DNA of 64,000 bases, from assembly GCA_963759155.1 (NCBI GenBank), contig CAVWXX010000015.1, forward strand, positions 124,001 to 188,000, read 5' to 3'. A program made the position numbers and the translations under genes. Of this stretch, positions 9,796 to 19,180 are shown piece by piece (the stretch's first letter is position 1; the number at the start of each line of letters is the position of its first letter). The notes under the pieces were generated by a model that saw only the letters and a program-made list of their open reading frames with translations, was not told the origin of the DNA and ran no database searches. This stretch comes from SZUA-36 sp963759155. GTDB taxonomy: Bacteria > Pseudomonadota > Gammaproteobacteria > Xanthomonadales > SZUA-36.

Positions 9796-9811
9796 GACGG
9801 CGCAAGCCGTC
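9796..9811. other. GNRA-capped hairpin between convergent genes
   Basis: A 6-bp stem GACGGC / GCCGTC closed by a GCAA tetraloop in the 55-base gap between the convergent permease and glutamate synthase genes. It has no T-run on either side, so it is only a weak candidate for a shared terminator. Confidence 0.4.
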
Positions 9812-9821
9812 GGTTCGTAAC

Positions 9822-11363
9822 TTAAGTGCTTTCAAAACCCGAATACCTCACCCCTGACAGTAGCGCCATTTCGCGGTGCCAGGTTGCCAGGTCATCTTTT
9901 ACAAACTGGTTTAAGTGGTTATGGCCGCAGGCGCGTGCCATAACCTGCATCAGCTCGACGCTCGCACTGAAGAAATTACCCAACTGAACTGAAGATTTTT
10001 CAATATTCAATCTCTTGCGTAATTCGGGCTTTTGAGTGGCGATACCGGTCGGGCAGTTATTCGTATTGCACATTCTGGCAGCAACACAGCCGATGGCTTG
10101 CATGGCGCTGTTTGAAATGGCTACACCGTCAGCGCCCAAAGCGAGTGCCTTTACAAAATCAATGGGAACACGCAAGCCACCTGTAATAATCAGCGTCACA
10201 CGACCGCTTGCACCTTGCTCATCAAGATACCGGCGTGCCCTGGCCAAAGCAGGAATGGTTGGAACACTGATATGGTCACGGAACATTTCAGGTGCAGCAC
10301 CCGTGCCACCTCCCCGGCCATCAAGGATGATGTAGTCTGCCGAGGCATCCAGTGCAAACTGCATATCCCGCTCAATGTGGTTGGCACTCAACTTGAAACC
10401 GATGGGTATGCCACCGGTAATCTCCCTGACCCGGTCGGCAAACCGTTTGAAGTCTGCAACCGATGAAATATCCTTGAACGTCGGTGGGGAAACAGCCGGC
10501 TGTCCTTCAGGGATACCCCGGACTTCCGAAATTTTTCCCTTGTTTTTATTACCCGGCAAGTGGCCCCCGGTACCGGTTTTCGCACCCTGGCCACCCTTGA
10601 AGTGAAATGCCTGGACCTTTTCTAACAGTTCTTCTTTATAGCCAAACCCGGCGCTGGCCAATTCATAGAAATAGCGGGAGTTTTCAGCCTGCTCTTCCGG
10701 CAACATGCCACCCTCACCGGAACAAATGCCGGTACCCGCAAGTTCGGCGCCCCTTGCCAGAGAAATTTTCGCTTCTTCGGACAGGGCCCCAAAACTCATG
10801 TCAGAAACCATCAGTGGAATCCTCAAGCTCAGTGGCTTCTTCGCTTCCGGACCCATGACCAGTTCCGTGGCGACATCTTGATCCTCCATTAGCGGCTTGG
10901 TGGCCATTTGCGCCGCCATGATCTGAATATCATCCCAATGTGGCAGCTGATGACGTGGCACACCCATAGACGTCATCGGGCCGTGATGACCCAGTTTCGA
11001 AAGGCCTTCTTTTGCGAGTTGATGAATAAACGCCACCGTCGGTTCTTCCGGTGTGGGAACCGCTTCCGGTAAGTCAGAGTCCCCGGCCTGGACCCCTGGC
11101 CCTTCCTTGCCAACCTGGTCGGCAGAAAATTGCTTGTGCGACCCATCGCAATAGGGAGGGTTGTTAGTATGTTTACACTTGCATAAATACGCGCTGCCAT
11201 CTTCATCCGCTTTGAAGGCCCTCGGTTTAAATGAGGTTCCCGCATGCGACCCGTCGCAAAATGGTTGTTTTTTAGAACGACCACATACACAAAAGTAATA
11301 TTCTGAACCTTTTTCGAGATCTACTTTTGCCGGTTTGTTATCGGAAATGATGGGGTTGGTCAT
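9822..11363 (-). CDS. Glutamate synthase-related FMN protein with two N-terminal CDGSH iron-sulfur motifs
   Basis: A 513-residue fusion. Two CDGSH [2Fe-2S] motifs open the protein: Cys25, Cys27, Cys36, His40 (CVCGRSKKQPFCDGSH) and Cys61, Cys63, Cys72, His76 (CKCKHTNNPPYCDGSH). The rest is the FMN-binding alpha-subunit-like domain of glutamate synthase, with ILDGRGGGTGAAPE and ITGGLR phosphate-binding segments and the C-x5-C-x4-C cluster site in CVAARMCNTNNCPTG. It lacks the glutaminase domain, so it is not a complete GltB; family members are thought to be oxidoreductases of unknown substrate. It starts 20 bases after the glutathionyl-hydroquinone reductase stop, so the two are probably co-transcribed and linked to thiol or quinone redox chemistry. 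Confidence 0.88.
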   Translation of the reverse strand: MTNPIISDNKPAKVDLEKGSEYYFCVCGRSKKQPFCDGSHAGTSFKPRAFKADEDGSAYLCKCKHTNNPPYCDGSHKQFSADQVGKEGPGVQAGDSDLPEAVPTPEEPTVAFIHQLAKEGLSKLGHHGPMTSMGVPRHQLPHWDDIQIMAAQMATKPLMEDQDVATELVMGPEAKKPLSLRIPLMVSDMSFGALSEEAKISLARGAELAGTGICSGEGGMLPEEQAENSRYFYELASAGFGYKEELLEKVQAFHFKGGQGAKTGTGGHLPGNKNKGKISEVRGIPEGQPAVSPPTFKDISSVADFKRFADRVREITGGIPIGFKLSANHIERDMQFALDASADYIILDGRGGGTGAAPEMFRDHISVPTIPALARARRYLDEQGASGRVTLIITGGLRVPIDFVKALALGADGVAISNSAMQAIGCVAARMCNTNNCPTGIATQKPELRKRLNIEKSSVQLGNFFSASVELMQVMARACGHNHLNQFVKDDLATWHREMALLSGVRYSGFEST

Positions 11364-11383
11364 ACATTTTCTCGCTAAGGTTT

Positions 11384-12355
11384 TTAATTGCGGCCGTGTG
11401 GCACACTAAAGTCCAGGTCAGGACCGACCGGCACCACGCCCGATGGGTTAATCGTCGTATGGCTAACGTAGTAGTGATGCTTAATATGATGCATATTGAT
11501 CGTCTTTGCCACGTCCCCGAATTGATATAGTTCCCGTGTATAGGCTGACAGGTTGGGATAGTCTTCAAGACGGCGAATATTGCACTTGAAGTGACCCACA
11601 TACACGGGGTCAAAACGTATCAGCGTAGTGAACAACCGCCAATCGGCCTCGGTTAGCACATCGCCCAGCAAATAACGCCGTTCCGACAGCCGTTGCTCCA
11701 GCCAGTCAAGTGTTTCGAATAGCGGTACAACGGCTTCCTCATAGGCCTCCTGCGTGGTGGCAAAACCGGATTTATATACACCATTGTTGACGTTAGAGTA
11801 AATCCGTTCATTAATCTGGTCAATTTCCTCGCGCAGTCCCTGCGGATAATAATCGCCGGCAATGGCCCCTACACCATCAAATGCACTATTTAACATCCGG
11901 ATGATTTCAGAAGACTCATTGGAAACAATCGTATTGGTTTTTTTGTCCCACAATACGGGCACCGTGACCCGGCCCGAATAAGCCGGGTCAGCTGCTGTAT
12001 ATACCTCATACATGTATTTGGCATGATTGATCGGGTCGGGGATAACGCCATCCGCTGGTTCAAACGTCCAACCATTTTCCGCCATATACCAATGCACCAC
12101 GGAGACGGATATAGAATCTTCCAAACCTTTCAGTGACCGGAATATCATCGTGCGGTTTGCCCATGGGCAGGCCAATGAAACGTATAGGTGATAACGGCCT
12201 GGCTCAGCCTTGAAACCGCCACGCCCGGTGGGCCCTGCACTGCCATCGGCTGTGACCCAGTTACGAAACTGCGCATCGCTGCGAATAAAACGCCCGCCAG
12301 CCTTATCTGTGTCGTACCAGCGATCCTGCCAGTTTCCATCTACTAAAAGTCCCAT
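11384..12355 (-). CDS. yqjG: Glutathionyl-hydroquinone reductase (Xi-class glutathione transferase)
   Basis: A 323-residue protein matching the YqjG/ECM4/PcpF family in length and motifs. Cys63 in SLACPWANRT is the catalytic cysteine that distinguishes these Cys-type transferases; the N-terminal thioredoxin fold is followed by an all-helical domain with LLGDVLTEADWRLFTTLIRFD. It removes glutathione from glutathionyl-hydroquinones, a redox repair step in the cytoplasm. AAGGAG stands 8 bases before the ATG, a clear start. It is first in a two-gene unit with the CDGSH-glutamate synthase protein and divergent from a LysR regulator that may control it. Confidence 0.92.
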   Translation of the reverse strand: MGLLVDGNWQDRWYDTDKAGGRFIRSDAQFRNWVTADGSAGPTGRGGFKAEPGRYHLYVSLACPWANRTMIFRSLKGLEDSISVSVVHWYMAENGWTFEPADGVIPDPINHAKYMYEVYTAADPAYSGRVTVPVLWDKKTNTIVSNESSEIIRMLNSAFDGVGAIAGDYYPQGLREEIDQINERIYSNVNNGVYKSGFATTQEAYEEAVVPLFETLDWLEQRLSERRYLLGDVLTEADWRLFTTLIRFDPVYVGHFKCNIRRLEDYPNLSAYTRELYQFGDVAKTINMHHIKHHYYVSHTTINPSGVVPVGPDLDFSVPHGRN

Positions 12356-12446
12356 AATTAATTACTCCTTCAAGGCATGTTTAATTGTTTATCAGGTTGT
12401 CATGGTAATCATTGTCAAATATTTTAAAAACAGCAATAATTGCAAT

Positions 12447-12462
12447 TTATTGTTAACAATAA
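12447..12462. promoter_or_regulatory. 16-bp perfect palindrome, candidate operator
   Basis: TTATTGTTAACAATAA is a perfect palindrome in the AT-rich divergent region between yqjG and the LysR gene, 12 bases before the likely LysR start codon. LysR-type regulators commonly bind a partially symmetric A/T-rich site between themselves and a divergent target, so autoregulation and control of yqjG is a reasonable reading. A weaker dyad (AATAATTGCAATTTATT) lies just to its left. Confidence 0.5.
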
Positions 12463-12474
12463 GTGAACAATGAT

Positions 12475-13377
12475 ATGGGCCAACTTGAAGACATGAGTGT
12501 TTTTGTACGTATCGTCGAGGCCGGCGGTATAGGTAAAGCGGCGGATCAACTGGGTATGGCGAAATCGGGGATCAGCCGGCGTTTGGTGGCACTGGAAACC
12601 CGCCTGGGTGTGCCATTGATCAATCGTACAACACGCAGTTCCAGCCTGACCACCATTGGTCGTGAGTATTACGAGCGCGCGGTCAAATTGATTGGCGATG
12701 TGTCTGAACTCGATACCCTGGCGACGGACGAAGGTGCGTCCCTTGAAGGCCAATTGCGATTGGCTGCACCCTTGTCATTTGGCCTGACTCACCTGTCGCC
12801 TGCCATCGATATTTTTATGCGTGAGCACCCCGGTCTGGCGATCAATATCGACTTTTCGGACCGCCAGGTGGATCTCGTTGAACAGGGTGTGGATCTTGCT
12901 GTCCGGATCGCGGACCTTAAAGATTCCAGCTTGCATGCACGCCGCATCTGCCCAATTCGCTTGCTCTTGTGCGCGAGTCCTTTTTACCTGGAAAAACATG
13001 GCTCGCCCGGGAAACCGACAGATTTAAAAGCTCACCAGATACTCGGTTACAACCTCGGTCGCGGCAATACAATCAGGCTTGGCAACCGGAACGGTGATGA
13101 ACATTTGGTTCATACTTCAACGCGAATGACAGCCAATAATGGTGATTTCCTGCATGATATGGCGCTTGCTGGTCATGGTATTGTCGCATTACCAACTTTC
13201 ATTGTTTGGCAGTCTCTGGCAGCAAAGAAGTTGGTTCCTGTATTGGAGTCATACACGCCACCCGATCTGAACGCATGGGCCGTTTACCCGCAAACCCGTT
13301 ACCTCTCACAGCGTGCACGCCGCTTTATCGACTTCATAGCTGAGCGATTTGGAGAGAAACCTTATTGGGATGAATAG
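12475..13377 (+). CDS. LysR-family transcriptional regulator
   Basis: A 300-residue LysR regulator. The N-terminal winged helix-turn-helix reads MGQLEDMSVFVRIVEAGG then AADQLGMAKSGISRRLVALE and LINRTTRSSSLTTIG; the rest is the two-lobed substrate-binding domain (LRLAAPLSFGLTHLSPAI near residue 92). A GTG at 12463 is also in frame, but it abuts the palindrome and adds only MNND, so the ATG at 12475 is preferred. Its sequence is of the CrgA/AaeR-like type that often controls redox or quinone enzymes. It is transcribed away from yqjG and the CDGSH gene, which makes them its most likely targets. Confidence 0.85.
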   Translation: MGQLEDMSVFVRIVEAGGIGKAADQLGMAKSGISRRLVALETRLGVPLINRTTRSSSLTTIGREYYERAVKLIGDVSELDTLATDEGASLEGQLRLAAPLSFGLTHLSPAIDIFMREHPGLAINIDFSDRQVDLVEQGVDLAVRIADLKDSSLHARRICPIRLLLCASPFYLEKHGSPGKPTDLKAHQILGYNLGRGNTIRLGNRNGDEHLVHTSTRMTANNGDFLHDMALAGHGIVALPTFIVWQSLAAKKLVPVLESYTPPDLNAWAVYPQTRYLSQRARRFIDFIAERFGEKPYWDE

Positions 13378-13433
13378 TAGCGATTTTCGACTCCGGGCGT
13401 ACAATACAAGCTTACTTTCCAGGACTACATGCC

Positions 13434-14351
13434 ATGATGATTTCCAGTCTTTTCAGGTTCGGTTTCTGTCTTCTTTTCTCTGGCTTGTTTCTTAGCTCCA
13501 GTGTCAGTGCCGACAAGGTCGAGAACATGGATCAAAAAGACTGGCTAAAGTCGATTCATGAGTCCTGGGCCGAAGAAGACAGTGAGTTCAAAAACAGCCC
13601 GACGTCACCGCTTGCCGGCACTTCCAGGTTTGAAATCAGCGAGACCAATATGGCTTACTTTGCTGAAAAGGATGGACAGCTTGAGTGGTCGAAAGAGCCA
13701 TCCAGTCAAGCGGCGTTTTCATTGCTGAATTCCGATGGCAAATGGGAGTGGACGGGGCTGGATAAGGCGGTCAGATTCCTGAGGAAAGACGAAGAAATGC
13801 CTTCAGGTACTTTCCTGGTCGCCGGTGACAAGTTGAAAACCGGAAGGTTTACCGTCGAATTCTATCCATCTGAAGAAGCGATTACCGCGCTGGTCTTTGA
13901 TCCCGATACCCAAAGAATAAAAGAGTTCAAGACACTGGACAGGTTTGAAGCAAACCCGAAGTTTGCCTTGACCGCAAAAATCCTGAAATTTGAATCGCCG
14001 GAGCATTTAGACCTGATAACCGGTCTTCAGAGATTCAAGAAACAATACCGGTATGCCAAATTGCAGTTTGAAATCGACGGCACTGAGCTTGAGCTCACCG
14101 CGTATAAACATACGCTGGATAGTGACGTCCTGTTTATACCATTCACCGACAAAACCACCGGCAAATACAGCTATGGCGGAGGTCGTTACCTGATTGTCAA
14201 GGAACCTGAGGAGGGTGACGACGTTGACATCGATTTCAACCTGGTCATTAACCCCCTGTGCAGTTACGCATCAATTTACAACTGCATCGTTCCGACACGG
14301 GAGAATAAGCTTCCGATTCCGGTTCTGGCAGGTGTCAAGAAGTACCATTGA
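13434..14351 (+). CDS. Secreted DUF1684 protein
   Basis: A 305-residue protein with an N-terminal signal peptide (hydrophobic FGFCLLFSGLFLSSSVSA, cut before DKVENM). The C-terminal part has the DUF1684 pattern: VLFIPFTDKTTGKYSYGGGRY, then DFNLVINPLCSY and ENKLPIPVLAGVKKY. The biochemical role of DUF1684 is not known; export suggests the periplasm or cell surface. The start uses the first of two adjacent ATG codons with AGGA about 11 bases upstream. Its 3' end faces the sulfatase-like gene. Confidence 0.8.
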   Translation: MMISSLFRFGFCLLFSGLFLSSSVSADKVENMDQKDWLKSIHESWAEEDSEFKNSPTSPLAGTSRFEISETNMAYFAEKDGQLEWSKEPSSQAAFSLLNSDGKWEWTGLDKAVRFLRKDEEMPSGTFLVAGDKLKTGRFTVEFYPSEEAITALVFDPDTQRIKEFKTLDRFEANPKFALTAKILKFESPEHLDLITGLQRFKKQYRYAKLQFEIDGTELELTAYKHTLDSDVLFIPFTDKTTGKYSYGGGRYLIVKEPEEGDDVDIDFNLVINPLCSYASIYNCIVPTRENKLPIPVLAGVKKYH

Positions 14352-14390
14352 GTTCTGTCTGAAAATTTTCAGGTTCAGAGCCAACATCCT

Positions 14391-16544
14391 TCAGTCCGAA
14401 GCTTCCAGGCCAATATAGCTGAACAACACTGAAAGCTGCCGCTGGTCTTCTCCTGTGTACACCGTCTTGCCCATGGTAAATTCTATTTCGAGTAACTGTT
14501 CACGTGGCAGGGTCCCGGGTAGCGGCACGCGATGTTGGGTTTCACTGAGTGCTTTGTGATCCAGCGTGCCTATCAGTGTGCCATTGATCCTGATTTCCAT
14601 CGATTGCGCGCGGATTTCACGAGGCACATAACTTTCGAACGCCAGGACCACCGGCCCTGTTGCAGGTGGAGATAGCAATATACGTGCCTGATCCCCGTCA
14701 ACCCAACGTATGGGCACACGGTGCTGTTCAAGCGCGCTGAACCCTTCTGAGTAGGTCGGAAAGTCAGGGTGGTCCACTCGTAGCTTTGAAAGATACCTTC
14801 CCTCATCCACAGTGACAGGCAATACCCAAGCACGCTCGTCAAATACATCACCCTGAATGCGGTAGCGTGAGAGCATTGGCAGCGTTTGTAACTCCTGCAC
14901 CTTTTCACTCGATTCATAGGTAAAAAAATCACGCTCACGTCCGGCGCTTAACGCTTGCCCGAACAGCGCCACCCCGGGAAATTCGCTTTCCAACCCCAGG
15001 GCGTTCATCATGGTTGCAGGGACATCACCGATGGTGGCGGGTATATCTGAAAAAGCCAATGGGCCAGTCGCCCCGGGTGGTTTGATGAGCAGCAAGGTGC
15101 TGGCCTTCCCTATCAAAGCCGGTGACACGCCATTACCGGTTCGGGCTTCTACAGACTCCCCAAGCCCCGGCGTGCCAAGATCTCCATTGATCACGATCAT
15201 GGTCTGATCATAGACACCGGCCTGCTTGAGCGCATCGATCATCTCACCCAACTGTTTCAGCATGCACCTGAGTTGCTCGCCCTGTGTATAGGAATTGATT
15301 GCACGGGAACCAACAAACCTGCAATTGCGATCAAACAATAACGGTGGCCGCGCACCGGCATGGTGGAAATAATTATAGGTGCCCGGGTTATCCTCCACCT
15401 CGAGACGCTGCGTGAAAACATCGATGACACCAGAGCGTGAACTGCCAAACGCGGCCAACTTCTTTGCAAACCAGCGGCCATCGTCATGGATGCGGGCCCG
15501 GAGTTTTATCGGTGTCATTCGAAATAACGCCAGGTCCCAGGATGTCACAACAGCGACAGCCAGGCGCCATTTGGGGTCATTTAGAGGCACTCCCGTAAAG
15601 ACCTGTTCCTGTGACCCGCCACAGGCCGTATAAGGCCCTTTACAGAAAACCTCGGGGTTAAACTGAAAACCAAAAGTCTTGAATGAATTCTGTGAGAGCA
15701 CGGTCAATATCGAACGTTCGCGCAAAACCTCTTCAATGTAGTCCGGGGTAAATGGCTGTTTGCGAACCAGGTCAAACGCCGGATCCGGCGATTCACCTGA
15801 CATGTTGAAGACTATGCCGGGATAGCTGCTCTCAAACCCGCCGACGGCTTGCTTGAACAAGGTAAAACCGTCAAATACCTGTGAATAATGCTCGTAATCC
15901 GTCGCCAGGAGATCGTGCAACATGGCGCCCTGGGCCTGGTCGGCAACAATATGAATAACATTACGTTCACTTGAGAGCCGGTAGAAATGGTCAAGGTATG
16001 GGGAATGCTCTGCAGTGGCTTGTTGTGCGGAAAACAGCTCATCGAACTTGCTGACCGTATCGTAAACAAAACCGAGTGTAAGCAACACAAAGATAGACAA
16101 AGAAAGCCTGGCAAGCAGTTTAATTCGCTTTCGAAATACCACGAGCAGGACCGCGGCAAGCAGTGCCATGGCCAACTCGATATTGGAAAGCCATTGCAAT
16201 GCCTGCCAGTCGATTATTTTTTCACTCAAAGGATGGTGCCCGGCAAAGCGGTAAAACATCCATGACTCGAGAAAAGCGACCAGGCTGAAAAATGCCAGGG
16301 CAGCGGTAAGGATATGAAGCTCGAGTATTCGTACGACAAGAAAAACAACCAGGATCAGTGCAAATGAAAACGCCAGGTGCACCGCCAGGATATTAACAAA
16401 GGGTACCGGGAATTCACCAAAATTCCGGGAAATGACATGCATCGGTGCAAAGAAAAACACCTGCAGCACGAGCGTAGAAACTATCAGTAGCACTGAAAGA
16501 TTTTGTCCCTGGTACGGTGATCTCTTAGAACCAACTGCACTCAT
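14391..16544 (-). CDS. Membrane-anchored sulfatase/alkaline-phosphatase-fold hydrolase
   Basis: A 717-residue protein with five predicted membrane helices (about 15-33, 48-72, 74-92, 120-137, 145-161), then a large domain facing the periplasm. NVIHIVADQAQG gives Asp202 as a first metal ligand, and MIVINGDLGTPGLG with LLIKPPG follow as in sulfatase or phosphoethanolamine/glycerol-phosphate transferases (YejM, LTA-synthase-like layout). The usual HGxxGxGL-type second metal motif is replaced by NGDLGTPGLGE, so the activity and even catalytic competence are uncertain. A beta-rich C-terminal part (about 560-717) may bind a glycan or lipid. A role in the cell envelope is inferred from topology. Confidence 0.65.
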   Translation of the reverse strand: MSAVGSKRSPYQGQNLSVLLIVSTLVLQVFFFAPMHVISRNFGEFPVPFVNILAVHLAFSFALILVVFLVVRILELHILTAALAFFSLVAFLESWMFYRFAGHHPLSEKIIDWQALQWLSNIELAMALLAAVLLVVFRKRIKLLARLSLSIFVLLTLGFVYDTVSKFDELFSAQQATAEHSPYLDHFYRLSSERNVIHIVADQAQGAMLHDLLATDYEHYSQVFDGFTLFKQAVGGFESSYPGIVFNMSGESPDPAFDLVRKQPFTPDYIEEVLRERSILTVLSQNSFKTFGFQFNPEVFCKGPYTACGGSQEQVFTGVPLNDPKWRLAVAVVTSWDLALFRMTPIKLRARIHDDGRWFAKKLAAFGSSRSGVIDVFTQRLEVEDNPGTYNYFHHAGARPPLLFDRNCRFVGSRAINSYTQGEQLRCMLKQLGEMIDALKQAGVYDQTMIVINGDLGTPGLGESVEARTGNGVSPALIGKASTLLLIKPPGATGPLAFSDIPATIGDVPATMMNALGLESEFPGVALFGQALSAGRERDFFTYESSEKVQELQTLPMLSRYRIQGDVFDERAWVLPVTVDEGRYLSKLRVDHPDFPTYSEGFSALEQHRVPIRWVDGDQARILLSPPATGPVVLAFESYVPREIRAQSMEIRINGTLIGTLDHKALSETQHRVPLPGTLPREQLLEIEFTMGKTVYTGEDQRQLSVLFSYIGLEASD

Positions 16545-16689
16545 AACTCAATTCCCAGCATTTTCCGACAGTCCTGATGAGCAGCCACAATTCTAATCCA
16601 GAAATGTGCACCACACCCAACTCATTACGATAAACTGTCCGTTGTCATTTTTCTCTGAAAGCACCATCGGTAAACAGGAACATTTTTGC

Positions 16690-18144
16690 ATGTCTGAACA
16701 CGTTTTAGTTTGGTTTCGTCAGGACTTACGCATTGAGGATAACCCGGCATTGGCCGCCGCTTTGAAAACCGGTCGACCACTTATCCCTCTTTACATATAC
16801 GCACCCGAAGAAGAAGCCGCATGGGCGCCGGGTGGTGCCTCAAAGTGGTGGCTGCACCATGCACTCGAGGCGCTGGACGAAAAACTGCAGGAATGTGGCA
16901 GCAGACTCATCTTGCGCACAGGTGACAGCCTTGAAGTCCTGTTGGATATCTGTAAAACCCACCAGGTGAGCGATGTTTTCTGGAACCGGCGCTATGAACC
17001 CGCCATTATCAAGCGTGACGCGCAAATCAAACAGGAATTGCGGGCCAGGGATATAGGCGTCGAAAGCTTTTCTGCCAGCCTTCTTTTTGAACCGCACACC
17101 ATTCAAAACCGGAGCGGCAAGCCATTCAGGGTTTTTACACCGTTCTGGAAGCACCTGCGAACGTTGCCGATTGAGGCCCCTGTGCCAGTGGATATCAAAG
17201 CGCTTATTGCCCCACCCAAAGCCCCTCGAAGTCAAGCTTTGCAATCTTTAAAGCTGCTACCCGACATACCCTGGGATAAGGGCTTTTACCAACACTGGGA
17301 CCCTGGCTTGAAAGCAGCCGGAACGACCTTGAATGAATTTGTTCAACAGCGAGCGAGACACTACAAGAACAAACGCGACCTGCCAGCCGTGAATGGCACA
17401 TCCAGGCTGTCTCCTTACCTGCACTTTGGCCAGCTTGGACCACGCCAGGTCTGGCAGGCTGTACTTCAGACCGGTTCAGTGGACGGTCCGGGTGAGTACA
17501 CCTTCTTAAGTGAAGTCGGCTGGCGGGAATTTGCCCATCACCTGATCTTTCATTTTCCGGAAACACCAGATCAGGCCTTGAATAAGTCCTATAGCCAATT
17601 TCCATGGCAACCGGATGATACCTATCTAAAAGCCTGGCAGACAGGTCAGACAGGCTACCCGATCGTCGATGCAGGTATGCGCCAATTATGGCAGACCGGC
17701 TGGATGCATAACCGGGTTCGAATGATCACGGCGTCATTCCTGGTCAAACACCTGCTGCAACCCTGGCAGCAGGGTGCAAAGTGGTTCTGGGATACGCTGG
17801 TCGATGCCGACCTGGCAAGCAATACCATGGGCTGGCAATGGACCGCCGGTTGTGGGGCCGATGCATCGCCCTACTTTCGTATATTCAGCCCGATGTTGCA
17901 GGGCGCGAAGTTTGACTCGGAGGGCGAATATATTCGCACCTGGGTACCGGAGTTAAAGCAAATGCCTGCAAAATATATTCACCAGCCCTGGGAGGCGCCT
18001 TATGGTGTCCTTCAACAGGCCGGCGTGAAGCTGGGCGCGAGCTACCCTGAACCTGTCATTGATCACAAAACAGGACGAGAGCGCGCATTAGCCGCTTTGT
18101 CAGAGAACAAGCATCGTATCGCCCAGCTCAATGATAAGAATTGA
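16690..18144 (+). CDS. phrB: Class I CPD photolyase
   Basis: A 484-residue deoxyribodipyrimidine photolyase that uses blue light to split cyclobutane pyrimidine dimers. The N-terminal Rossmann domain begins VLVWFRQDLRIEDNPAL (antenna site); the C-terminal FAD domain contains WREFAHHLIFHFPE, GYPIVDAGMRQLWQTGWMHN and DLASNTMGWQWTAG, which include the expected electron-transfer tryptophans and the N-(D) FAD contacts. An upstream in-frame extension to 16606 is rejected because homology begins at MSEHVLVW and AGGA lies 10 bases before the ATG at 16690. It sits next to a set of membrane-lipid and photo-oxidative-stress type genes but does not share their operator-like motif. Confidence 0.95.
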   Translation: MSEHVLVWFRQDLRIEDNPALAAALKTGRPLIPLYIYAPEEEAAWAPGGASKWWLHHALEALDEKLQECGSRLILRTGDSLEVLLDICKTHQVSDVFWNRRYEPAIIKRDAQIKQELRARDIGVESFSASLLFEPHTIQNRSGKPFRVFTPFWKHLRTLPIEAPVPVDIKALIAPPKAPRSQALQSLKLLPDIPWDKGFYQHWDPGLKAAGTTLNEFVQQRARHYKNKRDLPAVNGTSRLSPYLHFGQLGPRQVWQAVLQTGSVDGPGEYTFLSEVGWREFAHHLIFHFPETPDQALNKSYSQFPWQPDDTYLKAWQTGQTGYPIVDAGMRQLWQTGWMHNRVRMITASFLVKHLLQPWQQGAKWFWDTLVDADLASNTMGWQWTAGCGADASPYFRIFSPMLQGAKFDSEGEYIRTWVPELKQMPAKYIHQPWEAPYGVLQQAGVKLGASYPEPVIDHKTGRERALAALSENKHRIAQLNDKN

Positions 18145-18225
18145 CCCCGACTTGACAGGGGCCTGGATAAGCTGGTGCATGTTAAAGGGCCTTTAACGCT
18201 TACCAGTAAACCCTACATAAACGAA

Positions 18226-18249
18226 AACCGCCTCCCGAAGGAGGCGGTT
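18226..18249 (-). terminator. Terminator of the fasciclin-domain gene
   Basis: A 10-bp stem AACCGCCTCC / GGAGGCGGTT with a 4-base loop (TTCG on the transcribed strand), followed on the minus strand by TTTTCG. It lies 24 bases past the fasciclin gene stop and may also stop photolyase transcripts. Confidence 0.8.
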
Positions 18250-18272
18250 GTCTCTCGACAAAACCTTGCTGA

Positions 18273-18941
18273 TTATTCTGCAGGAGGTGTTGGATCAATC
18301 GGTAGCATTACGGTGTCAATTACGTGGATGACGCCGTTGCTTGCCTTGATGTTGATCAGGGGAGTAATTCCATCTTCACCCACAACCGGACCTACCATCT
18401 GGTAGATATTGGTGATCAACTTCGGAGAAGGCATCGTGCTTGAGGTGATGAAGCCACCAGCAAGCATTTCGATATCCTTCGAGTTGTTTTTGTTGAAGAC
18501 GCTGTTTGAGAAGCGACGGCCTTCCGTTAGGTGGTAGGCAAGAACTGTGAATAACGTACCCTCACCATACAGCGTGTCTACCGCACAAGAGGTCTCCGGA
18601 GATGTTTCGGTGAGACCGAGATCCCACAGATCATTCAATGCGAGCTGCAAGTCGATGAATGCCTGGTCAACAGGTGCGAATAAGGTGTAGTTATCTGATC
18701 CGGTGAGAAGCTCAACAACCGGGTTGTAACCAGTCTCCTCATCGGTGTAGCAATTCACGGCTCCAAGCAGGTAAGTGAAGTTACCGTTATCAACGGCAAT
18801 TTCAACAATATTTGACTTGCCAGGAGGGCCTGGTACTTTGTCTGCATTCTTTTTCGCAAAGACGCCGCCTGCCATCAATAAGCTGGTGGATGCGACTGCT
18901 GCGATGATGGTCATTTTGCTTTTTGTAAAACTTTTGTACAT
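18273..18941 (-). CDS. Secreted fasciclin (FAS1) domain protein
   Basis: A 222-residue protein with a signal peptide (MTIIAAVASTSLLMAGGVFA) and a single FAS1 domain: NYTLFAPVDQAFIDL (H1 box), VLAYHLTEGR and the closing NGVIHVIDTVMLP (H2 box). FAS1 domains mediate adhesion or bind small hydrophobic ligands outside the cytoplasm. It has two to three cysteines that could pair. GAGGAG lies 6 bases before the ATG. Its promoter holds the same 16-nt word in the same place as the promoter of the nine-gene lipid operon, so it is probably a member of the same regulon, and FAS1 genes do appear in light- or singlet-oxygen-responsive sets in other bacteria. Confidence 0.88.
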   Translation of the reverse strand: MYKSFTKSKMTIIAAVASTSLLMAGGVFAKKNADKVPGPPGKSNIVEIAVDNGNFTYLLGAVNCYTDEETGYNPVVELLTGSDNYTLFAPVDQAFIDLQLALNDLWDLGLTETSPETSCAVDTLYGEGTLFTVLAYHLTEGRRFSNSVFNKNNSKDIEMLAGGFITSSTMPSPKLITNIYQMVGPVVGEDGITPLINIKASNGVIHVIDTVMLPIDPTPPAE

Positions 18942-19031
18942 TATAATCTCCTCAACGATTAATTAGATGAAACTGCCTATAAACCAACGGTGTTATCGCT
19001 AAATTCATATAATCTAACGATGTTGGTAAAT

Positions 19032-19060
19032 AATATATAGGTTTTGTATAATTATTGCAA
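19032..19060 (-). promoter_or_regulatory. Promoter of the fasciclin gene with shared operator word
   Basis: Read on the minus strand: TTGCAA (-35, 19060-19055), a 17-base spacer, and TATATT (-10, 19037-19032), about 91 bases before the fasciclin ATG. The spacer holds TTATACAAAACCTATA (19051-19036), which overlaps the -10 by two bases. The identical 16 nt, in opposite orientation and at the same offset, occurs at 27230-27245. A further TTTTGTATAG half copy lies at 19084-19093. A regulator binding here would act from within the promoter, as MerR-family or CarH/LitR-type proteins do. Confidence 0.6.
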
Positions 19061-19180
19061 GTATTTTATTTATCGTTTTTATCTTTTGTATAGATTGCGT
19101 CTAATTTTGTGAGTCGCATAAACCAACTGAGGAGCTTTGATGCATTTATGAAAAAGTAACGTACCGGGAAGAACGCACAT

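Noticed and set aside
16606..16689. N-terminal extension of photolyase
   Set aside because: Family homology begins at MSEHVLVW and a ribosome site stands before the ATG at 16690; the extension overlaps the promoter region.
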